From Leishmania mexicana MHOM/GT/2001/U1103 (Eukaryota > Euglenozoa > Kinetoplastea > Trypanosomatida > Trypanosomatidae): 64,000 nucleotides of DNA. Each line of letters opens with the position of its first letter. The first letter of the stretch is position 1. The DNA lies in contig NC_018331.1 in the NCBI RefSeq assembly GCF_000234665.1, positions 682,001 through 746,000 on the forward strand, written 5' to 3'. The position numbers were made by a program, and so were the translations under genes. Of this stretch, positions 30,459 to 40,940 are shown piece by piece. Below the pieces are notes generated by a model that saw nothing but the letters and a program-made list of their open reading frames with translations, ran no database searches and was not told the DNA's origin.

Positions 30459-32159
30459 TCAGCCCACCGTTTTACTAGGCGCGGTTGTGTGCGTCAAGTC
30501 CGCCAAGACGTGCTCTTGTCCCGTCTCTTTCAACCAGTCGCGGAACATGGATGTGACACGTTGGTGCAGCTCATCCACAAGGTCGTTGCGCCCCGCCTCC
30601 CTCAGCTGCCCGGTGGCACTAGCGATCACATCGTTCACATCACGCACTCGCTGCAGGCGGCGGCTCATCGCATCACGATAGGGCGCTGGTAGTGGGCATG
30701 GGTTTGTGCGGGTGACGTTGCTGAGGTTGGCGGACTGTGCCAAGGGGAAGGGCATGCTTTGGAACTCCGACGGCGGTAGAATCGATTCGTGATTGGGCAG
30801 CCCCACGTTCCACACATTCAGCAGCGGACTGATGCCGGAGCTGCTGATGTGCTGCTCCATGGCGGGGTAGAAAGAATTGTACGGGGCAAAGCGCACCCCT
30901 CCCCCGGAGGGCACGGATGTTGCACCGTTTACCTTGCTGCTGCTCGTCCCCGATGCCCTCGCGCCGCCGTTCGAGCTCTCGCTCGGAATGAGAACTGGCG
31001 GTGTGTTTACACACACGTATAGAGTCACGTTGGTGCAGTTGCTCACGATGACCGCTCCGCAGAGGGCGGAGATGGAGCAGTGATGGCAGTTCTGCACACT
31101 CAGTACGCCGCCCACCGGGCCCAGTGAGACAGTGCAGTTCGTGAGGGAGCTAAGTAGGGTGTGGGGGAGCACCGAGGGGGCGTAGATGTGCGTCTGCGAG
31201 CAGTTCGAGATGGTCAAGTTAGATGACAGGAGACGGGATGCCATATCTGGCAGAAGGGCGTACGGCGTGATGTGCACCGTGTCGGCTAGGTTCTGGATGG
31301 TGATGTTGTTGAAGCCAAAGGCGTTCCCTACCGTCGTGGTGCCGCTGCCAACCTTCTTTATCTCGCCGTTGGCGCGGACGCGCACTCGCAAGTACTGGGA
31401 GAGAACCGCGACGTCGATCGTCTTCTCGTTAAACTGCCAGAGAAAGCTGATGCTCGGTCCGAACGGCTGCTCAACACCGTTGACGACCTCACGGAGCAGA
31501 TAGCCAAGCTCCGCTGCGTCAGCCATGGTCAGACGAGATGCACGCGTAACTGCGACGGCGCTGATGAAGTCGTGCAGATGCTGCCGCACGTACTCGGCCA
31601 CCGCCTCTGATGTGACCTTGTTAGGCGCGCCTGCCCGCTTGCGCTCTACGAACAGCTGACACAGCAAAAAGATAAGAAGCCCCGGAAGGCTCACCTGTCG
31701 CGCGGTGGAGGCGGCTGGCCAACGACCTTGATCCACGGCGCCGCCCATCTTCTGCAGCAGGGCACGGTTGCTCTCCTGCCGCAGCTGCGTCACGCTCGTC
31801 CGCTCTCCACCCGAATAGGCTGGCGTATTTTGGATGCAGCCCCCGCTTAAGGCAAAGAAGACGTCAAAGATGGCGTACGCGGTCGACTCGCGCAGCCCAA
31901 GCACCGTCATCGCCGTCTCCTTCCACTTTGCGAGAGACATAGACGTCTTGTTGCCGGTGGTTTGCAGCACCTTCAGCACAGACGTCGTCGTCAACCCGCT
32001 CGGCGCATTCAACAGCGCACCGCAGTTCTCAAAGAAAACGGGGTTCACGCAGAACACCGCCTGTGGCCCCGTCGTCGAGCTTCCGGCGTCGCTGGCGCTG
32101 GTGAGCTGGCTGGAGCCGCTGACGCTGCGGCCAAACGAGCCGCTCGGTCTCCGCGACAT
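30459..32159 (-). CDS. TBCCD1: TBCC domain-containing protein 1 (TBCCD1)
   Basis: A 566-residue protein close in length to human TBCCD1 (557). The middle and C-terminal half holds a C-CAP/cofactor C-like beta-helix (about 286-395): repeated short strands such as NLTISNCSQTHIYAPSVLPH, SLTNCTVSLGPVGGVLSVQN, CHHCSISALCGAVIVSNCTN. The helical N-terminal part (about 60-290) also fits TBCCD1. In trypanosomes and animals TBCCD1 sits at the basal body/centrosome and helps position it and connect it to neighbouring structures; unlike true cofactor C it usually lacks the catalytic Arg finger, and I see no obvious one. The frame remains open upstream to 32654, but the ATG at 32159 (MSRRPSG) is preferred because homology and normal length begin there and the upstream codons read through pyrimidine tract. 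SIDER-like copy A lies in its 3'UTR. Confidence 0.8.
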   Translation of the reverse strand: MSRRPSGSFGRSVSGSSQLTSASDAGSSTTGPQAVFCVNPVFFENCGALLNAPSGLTTTSVLKVLQTTGNKTSMSLAKWKETAMTVLGLRESTAYAIFDVFFALSGGCIQNTPAYSGGERTSVTQLRQESNRALLQKMGGAVDQGRWPAASTARQVSLPGLLIFLLCQLFVERKRAGAPNKVTSEAVAEYVRQHLHDFISAVAVTRASRLTMADAAELGYLLREVVNGVEQPFGPSISFLWQFNEKTIDVAVLSQYLRVRVRANGEIKKVGSGTTTVGNAFGFNNITIQNLADTVHITPYALLPDMASRLLSSNLTISNCSQTHIYAPSVLPHTLLSSLTNCTVSLGPVGGVLSVQNCHHCSISALCGAVIVSNCTNVTLYVCVNTPPVLIPSESSNGGARASGTSSSKVNGATSVPSGGGVRFAPYNSFYPAMEQHISSSGISPLLNVWNVGLPNHESILPPSEFQSMPFPLAQSANLSNVTRTNPCPLPAPYRDAMSRRLQRVRDVNDVIASATGQLREAGRNDLVDELHQRVTSMFRDWLKETGQEHVLADLTHTTAPSKTVG

Positions 32160-33109
32160 CCCTGTGATACAGATTTTTTGTTCGGGGTGAGGAGGAGGGG
32201 ACACTTCAGATAGTTGAAGCCGCCCACACAGGCAATGCACCTCCGACGTGATCCACTCCACTACAGATGCCAGTCTCTCTTTCTTGAAAGACAAGTGGTG
32301 AGGCGCGATGAGCGAGAGAGACGCGGAGGGTGGAAGTGTGGTTGCAAGTGGCACGCATGCACGCGCGAAGTGTGAGGGCCGATCGGTCAAGCGCAGGCAC
32401 CAAGTCAGCGGAAATAGAAAAGGGAGAACATGTGAGACAGAGAAAAAAAAGACGCTAAAGCCTTCGATCATCGCGCACCCCCACCACCGAAGTCCCTCGC
32501 CACGGCTGAAAAAGAGGAGCGCCCCACCCCTCCTCCTACGCTCCCCCCCCGCACCGCACTTGGGCAGACCTTGCGCGTCACACACACCCGCGCACGCCAG
32601 CACAAACGCGCTCACGCATCTCTGTGAGGGCGGCCCAGACGCGTTGTTCCACACACGCCACGGTTACGGCTGACGATGCATGCCAGCGGCGAGGGCGTGT
32701 GTGTGTGTGTGTCTGCATCTAGAAGGCCAGCCATCGCGGACCCCCAGAATCACACGCGCCTTTATTTTCGTGCCGGCCCATCCTCTTCAGGCACCGGGTG
32801 AAAAAAAAAACGACACGCCATCAGCAAAGAACGTCATGAAAGAGACACGAAGATTTCTTCCCACCGTGTCCATTATATGCCACCCCCCCCAACAAGTCAG
32901 CAAATATACGCACACACAACCACGGCTCCGCCTCGCCTCCGCAGCACCACGGCTATGCCAAGCAGCAGGGCCAGCCAACACCGCTTGGCGCCGCTCAGTC
33001 CCACTGCGATGCCACTGCGTACACCGCAGGCTAAACCCAGGACAACGCTCGACATCACCGCAACGCCGCTAATGCAGAAGAGCAGCCGGCGGGTGCGTAC
33101 ACCTGCTGA

Positions 33110-33315
33110 ATGGTCGACACGATGCGTAGTGGGCCGACACAAAGGTGACCAGCATGACCGCACGTCTCTCCGGCACGGCGCCAGCAACGACACGTCCACC
33201 GGCACCACGAGTCCGCCAGTCGTACCCCCGAGGGCAGTCTGTGCAGACTGCTTGGCTTCCCCACAAAGAGTCCGTGCACTGGGCCCTGTGATGTCACAGA
33301 CTGAGGTGGTCGGCG
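33110..33315 (+). mobile_element. Decayed SIDER-like element, 3' part
   Basis: The end of this stretch (GACTGCTTGGCTTCCCCACA, then GAGTCC...GCACTGGGCCCTGTGA...GACTGAGG) matches the end of copies A and B (GCTTAGCTTCCCCACAGAGTC...GTACTGGGCCCGTGAGG...CACTGAG) in the same orientation, with many differences. The preceding part back to about 32880 may also belong, with weaker resemblance. It would lie in the CWH43 3'UTR. Confidence 0.5.
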
Positions 33316-33344
33316 GCAACAGGGAATATGCTGGTAGTTGAAAG

Positions 33345-33432
33345 AAAAAAAATGTGTTAGGAATCAAACCTCGAATCAAGAAAAGGAAAAGGCAGCAGAA
33401 GCCGAGGCGAGCTCTACCACTGAGTGTCCTCC
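33345..33432 (-). other. tRNA-like Pol III transcription unit relic
   Basis: Read on the minus strand, ACTCAGTGGTAGAGC (33425-33411) is a near-perfect tRNA A-box/D-arm, and about 45 nt further GGTTTGATTCC (33370-33360) is a B-box with one change from GGTTCGANTCC, followed within ten bases by a run of eight T (33352-33345), the RNA polymerase III terminator. Box spacing fits a tRNA of about 80 nt. However, the acceptor stem does not pair, the T-stem pairs only in part, and no anticodon arm forms, so it is not an intact tRNA. It could be a tRNA pseudogene or a tRNA-derived small RNA gene. Confidence 0.4.
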
Positions 33433-35064
33433 CTTCCCCTTCCCCATTTGGCGAACTCGCGTGCGTGTGTGTGTGGGGGGAAGGGGGAGGAGGTGTCCTT
33501 GTCCCTCAGATATGCCCTGTAGAGACAACTGCCCCTAGCACACACTACAAGAGAGGGCGTAATACAGAATCATGTGTGTCGGCGCCCGCCGGGCAAGCGC
33601 TGCCCAGTCACAGGCCCCACCGCAGCCTTGCCGGAGAGCGCCGAAGAGAAGCACCGCAGCAGCGACAGGGGCAACAGAAGAGGAAGAGATCACCAAAAGA
33701 AAAAAGCAGACCGAACAAGCGACAAGAGAAAATCACCTGGGATGGGCCCGCGTGTGTGACACATAGAGGAGAGAGTGGGAAACGACGATGGTAACGATGG
33801 CGACGATGGTGCGCGCGTGCTGTTTCTTATTGAGTGGGAAAGATGAGAAACGATAAAGTGCCGGTCACCGGCGTGCTGGCTTCGTGACGGCGTGCACGCC
33901 ATGCACAGAGGTGCGATGGGATGCGAGTGCGTCTGCGTAGGAAAGGGTCGATCTCTCTATCTCTCTCTTCCCTTGTGCGTGCGTGTGTGTGAGAGAGAGC
34001 GTGAGCGTATGTGCGCCCCTCCCCGCCCCTCCCCGCCCCCCCCCTTTCGCTCTTGGAGCGATGGAGATGGAAGGAGTGCGCCTCTTCCGAGTATGGGAAG
34101 GCGAAAAGACCCACGAAGGAAAACGCGCAAGCGAGAGCGAGCGAGCGAGAGAGGGAACCGACGAACGCCAACAGTGAGAATATAAAACAACAAACAAAAA
34201 ATGAGCGATAGCACGTTAACACGCACACAGAAACGTGTGGCGTCCTTCGCATCATGCACAGCCGTGACAAGCTCCGGTGGGGGAGGGGAGGGGAGGGGAA
34301 AAGGGGGAAGAAACGTGCCGTGTTGTTCAACGATGAAAGGAAAAGGGAGGGCGTGCTGGGCGGGTAAGACATGATCTTGCCGAAGAAGCACCAAGCGGCG
34401 GGGGGAGAGGAGGAGAGTGGGAGGGGTGGTTACGACAACGCGGTGCACCCATCACGCACAGGAACATGAGAAGAAAAAGCGCCGCCGACACACGCTCGCT
34501 GTCGCTCAATACGTGAGGCAGAGCAGGAGTAGCAGCTTTTGCAATGGAGGGAGGAAGAGAGAAACCACCCGAGCCTATGTTCGACCCGGCGTCTCTCCTT
34601 CTCTTAGCCACGGCAACAGCAGCGCCAGCACCAGCAGTAGCACAAAACGTTGCAGCTTGCCGGCCGGCCGGCCGCCGCCGCTGCCCCTACCACCCCTGTC
34701 CCCCTCCTCCTTCCGTTCGTCATATGCATGCACACCAACAAAAGCCTCCCAGCACTTTTCAAACCTGGAGACGGCGAGACCACATCCCTATCCTGGTAAA
34801 AGAGCACCTCAGTCACCAGATGAAGCGAGCACACACACCTTTAGGGAAGAGAGCCGAAGGAAAGCAGGCAGACATATATATATCAATATAAAAAGTCCAA
34901 GTATAAGGCTTACATGCAGCCGCGCGAATCCTAGAGCAGGCAAAGTGTTCATCTTGCGGATGTCAGGATGGTGGCGAAAACATACGGCCAACCCTCCCAC
35001 CTGAGCATCTTTCTTCTGTGCCCGCCGTTTCTCGCGTCGCAAACAGATTGTCAATCGGCTTACT

Positions 35065-38000
35065 TCACGTACGCTTCTCGAACGCAAGCTGGATGACCTG
35101 AATTTCCGTGTCGGACAGCAGCTCCACCCCGTGGTCGACGATGCGCCACCAATCGAACAGACGCACCTGGTAAGGTTGCAGCTTCCCTGCATCACCGACC
35201 ACCTCGTCTGCCGTAGCGCCGGTCTTGTAGAGGCAGTACTGGCAATACCGATCCATGAACTCGAACCGCGGGTGGGCGTTCGTGTAACGGCCGGTGTCGT
35301 TGTAGTAGAAATGCCGTGGCGGCTTGCCCGCTGGCGGGCGGCGAAAGTGGCTGTCCACCTGCATGCCTTCCTCGAGATAGCCTACGTATTGAAACTTCCC
35401 CTCGATGTCAAAGTCTGTCTTCTTGACTGGTTGCTTTGCGGACACCGGCAGCTCCTCCTCGTCGCCGCCGCGATCCCACAGCCGCATCCACGGGTGCTGC
35501 CGGTACATCTCCAGCCCAGCATCGCGAAACTTGCCCGGTGCCTTCGGGTCCGTGTACTCCTGATACCGCTCCTTCATTCCGGGATGGGTGACAAGGTAGC
35601 CGAGCCACATGGACGGCCCCGGATTCGACAGGACGAGCCGCCCGAGAAACTGGGACTGCAGTAAGCCGTCCGCCCAGTGCTCCGTGTTGCCGAAGTGGCC
35701 GACGTACGTATGCATCGGCAGACCGTACACATCCAGCACTGCGTGAATGACACATGACAGCTCGCCGAGAGGGGATGGAATGACGTAGCGGCGCACGTCC
35801 AGGATGGGGTAGCGGGTAAGGAGGGCGCACCCGTATGTGTTGTCGAGGGCGGTGGGCCCGTAGTCCGTATAGCGGAAGCCGAGGTGGTACGAAACGTATT
35901 CGACCATGTCGCGGTTGCCGTTCGTGAGATGCATGCTGTCACTCTCCAGCAGCCCGATCACGCTGGCCTCCGTCTTGCGCAGCTCCTCCACGATGCGGGA
36001 GAAGGAGTCGACGTTGTAGTTGTCCAACCCGAAGTGGACCGTCCAGATCGCTCCGGAGAAGAAAGTCATTGCCTTGGCGGCCTCCCAAACGTCAATGCGG
36101 TCCTCGCGGCTGAGATGCGTCAGATTAAACCTGGGGTCCACCAGAACGCCGTCCTTCGACCCCGTAATGTTCTTGTCCATGCTCGCCACTGCATCCTCGA
36201 AGTGCTCCCGGTAGTAGACCGTTTCGAACTTCTTCATGTAGGGGTCCGTGATGATGTTGCGCGCCTTGCGCAGCTCAATGAGCATCTTGTGCAGGTGCAG
36301 GACCTCCTCTTGGAACCGGATAGCCGTCTGCTTGTTCGCTGGGAATGTGGCATCGGCGCAGCCCATGGTAACCCGCTCGATAAGCACCCACACAAAAGAG
36401 AAGACGATGACAATGACGACCATCATCTGGATGGAGCGCTGCTTCCGCGCCGCGGCGACGTCCGTGATGGCAGCCGCAACCGCGCGAGAGCTGCGGATGC
36501 GACGCGCCACAGTCCAGGCGGTGAGGTACAGCGTGCCGACATGCGCCAGGATGAGAGGGCGCGACTTTTCACGCACCAGCCACGCCATCGGCACAAACGG
36601 GTAAGAGATGCAGAGCGCGTAGAGGATGCAGAAGATGATCACGCACAGAAACCATGTGAACTCGAAGGACAGGAAGAAGGGGCACTCGTGGCGAATAACG
36701 GCCTCTGTGCTCGTCACCTCCGCGATCTGTGCAAAGCGGCGGTCGCGCTGGTGCGTCCACGTCACCTCCATCGCGAAGGGGAAGAGCACACCAATGCAGA
36801 AGGTGAAGCCGAGGCCGCCCACGAAGGCCAGATGCTTGCTACCCCAAAATGTCTCTTGCGCCTCCCAGTACTTCACATCCGCCTGCGCCCTTGGCGTGTC
36901 CATCCTCACTGGGTACCCGTCGTGCGGCACCTCGTACGTGAAGTTTGTCTGCCGCGTGGCAAACAGCATCAGCGCGGTGCTGAGGGCCAAGAGCACACCG
37001 AAGCGGGCCCAGGAACCGCCGAAGACGGCGTAGAGAACGCGTCGCACGACGTCCGGGTGGCCCTTGGGGCGCAGCAGCACGAGCGCGAGAGGAAGGACGT
37101 CCGTAGAGTAGTACAACCCGGCCGTGAAGACGCCTGCGATGACGAGATTTGCTGGGAACGGCTCCACCGCGAGCATGCGTGGAATGTAGTTGGGGCAGTT
37201 GAAGAACGTGACGCCGATGCTAGTGATGCACCCACACAAAACACCGAGCAGCGCCGGGGACGGCGGCGTGTAAAGCGTGGCGATGGCCGACACAGTGTTC
37301 TCGTTCCCCCCGTCGATCTGGCTCAGACTAAAGTGGACACCGCGGATGTCGGCACCGTCAGCGACCTTCTTGTCAATGCAGTCGGCGTGCGAAGCGTCAC
37401 GGCCGCCGCTCGCGGTGCCCACCGACAAGTCCTGGATTTCCTCAGCATCGCCGTCACGATGCGAATCGCGCATCAGCGGCGCCGTGGCGCTCATCTGCGT
37501 GGCTGACGGCGCGCTGCACTCCTGCTGTACCTCCCCCTTCAGTGTGTTGCCCATCATGGCATGGCGGTAGATGATGGTGGTGAAAATCAGGCCCAGCAAG
37601 ATGCCGTAGATGCTGCCGTAGAAGGGGTTAGTGAAGAAGGGCGACACGCCCACATGCTGCACACGGAGAAGCATGCAGAGAACCAACCCGAGCGGCAGCG
37701 TCATTGTCATGCGGCGACTGTCCTCATTGCCCGCCGTCAATGCGCCCTTGAGCGTCACCGTGGAGGGGTACAGAAAGCGTGTGTAGAGCGCCAGCGAGAG
37801 GAACAGCGGACCCACCGCGATCACCAGAATCCTCTTGCCGGGATTCCAGCGGATGACCTGGTGGAAGTGGGCGATCGACGCCAGCGCGTAGAAGAGAATG
37901 TACATGGGCGCCGTGCGGTAACTGAGGCCGATCGGCACATGCGATGGCCTCAGCCAGGTCCGCGCGCAGATGCACGGCCCTGTTGCCCATCGACGGAAGG

Positions 38001-39243
38001 CGCCGATGCGCAACAGGCATGGAGCGCCAAGCACCAGCACCACGGTCACCTCCCACGAGAGCGACATGGCGATGAGTGGCATAAAGTACATGTGCTGGAG
38101 GAGGTGCACCGCCATTTCGAAAAACATGTGTGCCCAGTACACATCGCAGATCCACAACGACAGCCTCGACGGCGCGCTGCAGAGGCTGAAGCGGTGCAGA
38201 ATGATAGCGCGATCGAGGAAGAACTCGCCTGTGGTGGTACACGGTGGGGAGGTGAGCGGCACCGCATTCTCGGCAGCAGCAGCGCTGCTGCACTCTGGCG
38301 TAGCGTCGCCATCCCTGTTGGACACCGGCACCTTAACGACGACGTCGCCGTCGCCGCCAGCGTGTCCGTCCTTGGCGCCGTCCTTCGCGCCTTTGACCTG
38401 CGGCGGCGACGTCGCTCTGCTAGCGCGGTGGGTGCGACGAGCATAAAGCTTCCGGTAGAAGCTCGGTGGCCCGCTCAGCCACCACCCCTCCTGCTTCAAG
38501 TCAAACCAAGCCGAGCCGTCAAAGATAATGCTTAAGATGAAGAAAACCCACTCGCAGATGCTCGACAAGCTGAGTGAGCCGTTCGCACACGTGCGGAGGT
38601 AGTAGCTATAGCAGCAGACGATGCCAACGGTACCAATGGCCTCGCCGCACAGGCAGATGCGCTTGACCGCGTACGAGGCGGTGGCGTCTCGCTGGGTGGG
38701 GTAGATGGCCATGTTGAACTGATTGCGCCGCACAAGCATCGTCACGGCCACCTGCAGCACAAGGCTCAAGGGGAGGTGGGGGCAGAAGCCGAGGTTGTGG
38801 TAAGTGAGCAACTCCTTCGAGGTCACTACAGAGTACACAGAGGCCCCGATGAGTCGCCAGATATCTGCCCAAAGAGCTAGGAGCGCCAAGAAGGCATTGC
38901 TGCTGAGGAAGGCCTTCCACGAGCTGCGAAGGTCGTAGAGGTCCGCCATGCCACGTGAAGCTCTTTGCCAAAAGACGTTGAATAAAGAGACGCTCGCGCC
39001 CAAGCGGAACGGGGTGCACAAGGCGAAGGCAATCTGCCACGTCTGCCTCTCCGGCATCCTGTCACCGACCGTGGCGCTGATGCTAGGCCAGAACTCGTAG
39101 TGGTCCTCCCCGCACGACGTCACCATAATATCGCTCCAGTGGAGGACGCCGGCCATGTAGAGGCAGGCAAGCAGCGTGTACCCCGTGATCAGGGCATAGA
39201 TCAATGCCGCGTACGATGAGGAAATGTAAAACACGTGCCGCAT
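35065..39243 (-). CDS. CWH43: CWH43-like GPI-anchor lipid remodelling protein
   Basis: A 1392-residue multi-pass membrane protein. The N-terminal part (about 1-270) contains several membrane segments and matches the Frag1/PGAP2 type; a charged linker (about 270-350, Lys/Asp/Ser-rich) leads to a second, longer set of membrane segments (about 370-1000). The C-terminal region (about 1060-1350) is an endonuclease/exonuclease/phosphatase-like domain with CWH43 hallmarks: VIGLLESDSMHLTNGNRDMV, GCALLTRYPI, PSPLGELSCVIHAVLDVYGL and HFGNTEHWADGLLQSQFLG. Yeast CWH43 (953 aa) puts ceramide on GPI anchors in the ER/Golgi; trypanosomatid surfaces are dominated by GPI-anchored molecules, so a role in anchor lipid remodelling is a reasonable inference. 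It is longer than the yeast protein mainly through the extra membrane segments and linker. The ATG at 39243 opens the frame with a hydrophobic segment. Confidence 0.85.
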   Translation of the reverse strand: MRHVFYISSSYAALIYALITGYTLLACLYMAGVLHWSDIMVTSCGEDHYEFWPSISATVGDRMPERQTWQIAFALCTPFRLGASVSLFNVFWQRASRGMADLYDLRSSWKAFLSSNAFLALLALWADIWRLIGASVYSVVTSKELLTYHNLGFCPHLPLSLVLQVAVTMLVRRNQFNMAIYPTQRDATASYAVKRICLCGEAIGTVGIVCCYSYYLRTCANGSLSLSSICEWVFFILSIIFDGSAWFDLKQEGWWLSGPPSFYRKLYARRTHRASRATSPPQVKGAKDGAKDGHAGGDGDVVVKVPVSNRDGDATPECSSAAAAENAVPLTSPPCTTTGEFFLDRAIILHRFSLCSAPSRLSLWICDVYWAHMFFEMAVHLLQHMYFMPLIAMSLSWEVTVVLVLGAPCLLRIGAFRRWATGPCICARTWLRPSHVPIGLSYRTAPMYILFYALASIAHFHQVIRWNPGKRILVIAVGPLFLSLALYTRFLYPSTVTLKGALTAGNEDSRRMTMTLPLGLVLCMLLRVQHVGVSPFFTNPFYGSIYGILLGLIFTTIIYRHAMMGNTLKGEVQQECSAPSATQMSATAPLMRDSHRDGDAEEIQDLSVGTASGGRDASHADCIDKKVADGADIRGVHFSLSQIDGGNENTVSAIATLYTPPSPALLGVLCGCITSIGVTFFNCPNYIPRMLAVEPFPANLVIAGVFTAGLYYSTDVLPLALVLLRPKGHPDVVRRVLYAVFGGSWARFGVLLALSTALMLFATRQTNFTYEVPHDGYPVRMDTPRAQADVKYWEAQETFWGSKHLAFVGGLGFTFCIGVLFPFAMEVTWTHQRDRRFAQIAEVTSTEAVIRHECPFFLSFEFTWFLCVIIFCILYALCISYPFVPMAWLVREKSRPLILAHVGTLYLTAWTVARRIRSSRAVAAAITDVAAARKQRSIQMMVVIVIVFSFVWVLIERVTMGCADATFPANKQTAIRFQEEVLHLHKMLIELRKARNIITDPYMKKFETVYYREHFEDAVASMDKNITGSKDGVLVDPRFNLTHLSREDRIDVWEAAKAMTFFSGAIWTVHFGLDNYNVDSFSRIVEELRKTEASVIGLLESDSMHLTNGNRDMVEYVSYHLGFRYTDYGPTALDNTYGCALLTRYPILDVRRYVIPSPLGELSCVIHAVLDVYGLPMHTYVGHFGNTEHWADGLLQSQFLGRLVLSNPGPSMWLGYLVTHPGMKERYQEYTDPKAPGKFRDAGLEMYRQHPWMRLWDRGGDEEELPVSAKQPVKKTDFDIEGKFQYVGYLEEGMQVDSHFRRPPAGKPPRHFYYNDTGRYTNAHPRFEFMDRYCQYCLYKTGATADEVVGDAGKLQPYQVRLFDWWRIVDHGVELLSDTEIQVIQLAFEKRT

Positions 39244-39659
39244 ACTTTGCCTTCCCTACAGTTGTTGTGTGTTTGTCTAAGCATGCGCAGAGAGGCAGGA
39301 GTATGCTGGCAGTGAGAAGAGCAGGCACGAAACAGGAGCAGAGGCACAGGGAGAAGGAGGCTGGGATAACGAGAGGTACATGCTGTTTTCGCGCCCACTG
39401 CGTAAAGGGCGGTGGAGTGGGGTGGGGGTGGCAAGGATGCGAAGAGAAGGGGGAGCAGGAGAACAGGGGAGACACGAGCGAGAGAGGTGTGGGGAGAGCC
39501 AGTGCGAGCGAGCAGACACACACACACACAGACGGGACAGGGAAGAGCGGTGAAGATTCGTGTTGAAGGTTTTTCGGCGGATATGAAGGTAGAGAGAGGG
39601 GGGAGGACTGCAGCGACAGAAGGGCCGAAAAGGGCAAGCACACATGCACAGACACGTAC

Positions 39660-40430
39660 ACCCCTCCCCCAGGAGAGACAATTAGTACTGGGGTGCCACT
39701 CACCTGGCCACCCTGAAGGGGGGAACGGACGACAGCGGTGCGCGCACGTCCACGCGAGTGTCCTGCAGGGGCGCACCCGCAGACGTATGGGGGTTTGTCT
39801 TTGCCGTATGGCTTGGTAGTTCTCACGATGTGGTAGTGAGAGGCCCAGGCTCCAACGCACCCTTTTACAAGTGGTAACTCTTCACCTTGCCCGCGAGGCA
39901 CTACGACCGCCACGTTGTCTGCTGAGCGCACGTGTCCTGCCGTAGCCTGAGGGTGGTGGCTGTGTAGAAGACGCAGCCCGGCTCTGCCATCGTTACATGT
40001 GCCCGGTGCGCCAGCGTGGCCTGCGCCCGCGCCGTCGTCCTTGGACGCCTGCGCCAAGTCCCCCAGGGTGTCCCCGGGTGCGCTCTGCACGGGGGCATGG
40101 GTGTGCTCGTCGAGAGAGACTTCCTCGCCATCGAGTCCGCAGACCGTGAGCGTGCGACCGCCCATCCAAATCCGAGCCTTGCACGCGCACACCAAACGCG
40201 ACGCGTGGCATTGGAGGTGTGCAGCGAAGCAGCGCCGCTACACCGACCACTCGTCGGGTGTGCACTGCCCCATCCGCTGTTGATGGGGAGCGAGAGCTGT
40301 GGACATTGTGTCCTATATATATGTGTGTGTGCGAGTACTCGTGGACAGGGGTACTTCGGCGTGTGAGGTGTAGGCGAGGGGTCCACAAGCAATTTGCTCA
40401 TGGAGGAAGGTGAGCCTTGCGGCTGTCAAG
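39660..40430 (-). other. Complex non-repetitive segment, possible old retroposon
   Basis: About 770 bp of GC-balanced, non-microsatellite sequence in a spacer otherwise made of simple repeats, just upstream of the CWH43 start. A long minus-strand open stretch crosses it (TVCGLDGEEVSLDEHTHAPV near 40140-40080) but looks like no family I know. A short piece near 39690-39730 faintly resembles the middle of SIDER-like copy A in reverse orientation; too weak to assign. Confidence 0.3.
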
Positions 40431-40913
40431 GGGAACAGAAGCGCAGAGGGAGTTTGAAGACGAGCACACAAGGCGTTACAGATTCCATCGATGAGGCTCT
40501 TGAAGGCCGCTGCCGTTCTTTGTTGGCGTTCATCATTCCTCGTCGTCACCGCGCACCGTATGTTCACCGCTCAGGCGAACACCGAATATAGAGAGAGAGA
40601 CAGTCAACAAGCCAAAAGGCGGAAACCTCACATCTGCGAGCACACGCCCCGATTCATGCACGACGTTGAAAGAGGGAGAAGGTGGGGAGTGGGTGGTTGG
40701 GGCGGGGGGGTCGCAGTGAGACAAGGTGAAGAGCAGCACGTCGAGATGGTCGCCGTCTTCATACGTGCACGCATGGCGCCGTGCGCGGAGTCCACGTCAT
40801 TGACTAGGAGGAGTGTCACTGTACACACAAAGGCACAGAAGCGAAGAGGGAAAGCCAACAAAGGTCAAAGAAAAGAGAGAGGGGGAGAGAGGGAGGGAGA
40901 ATGCGCCGATTAT

Positions 40914-40940
40914 CACACACACACACACACACACACACAC
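40914..40940. repeat. (CA)n microsatellite
   Basis: Thirteen CA units, uninterrupted. Confidence 0.9.

Larger units (their letters stand above)
32160..35064 (-). other. Spacer between CWH43 and TBCCD1
   Basis: No protein-coding gene. It contains a decayed SIDER-like segment (about 33110-33315), a tRNA-like Pol III-type unit on the minus strand (33345-33432), a C-rich block near 34015-34045 and a GGGGA run near 34278-34300. A/G-rich plus-strand stretches at about 32420-32455 form the polypyrimidine tract upstream of TBCCD1. Confidence 0.6.

Noticed and set aside
30459..32654. Longer 731-residue start for TBCCD1
   Set aside because: The extra N-terminal part is encoded by pyrimidine tract and spacer-like sequence; the ATG at 32159 gives the family length.
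39083..40195. 370-codon minus-strand frame overlapping the CWH43 start
   Set aside because: It overlaps CWH43 in another frame, runs through microsatellite-derived Ser/Leu/Cys stretches and has no recognisable domain.
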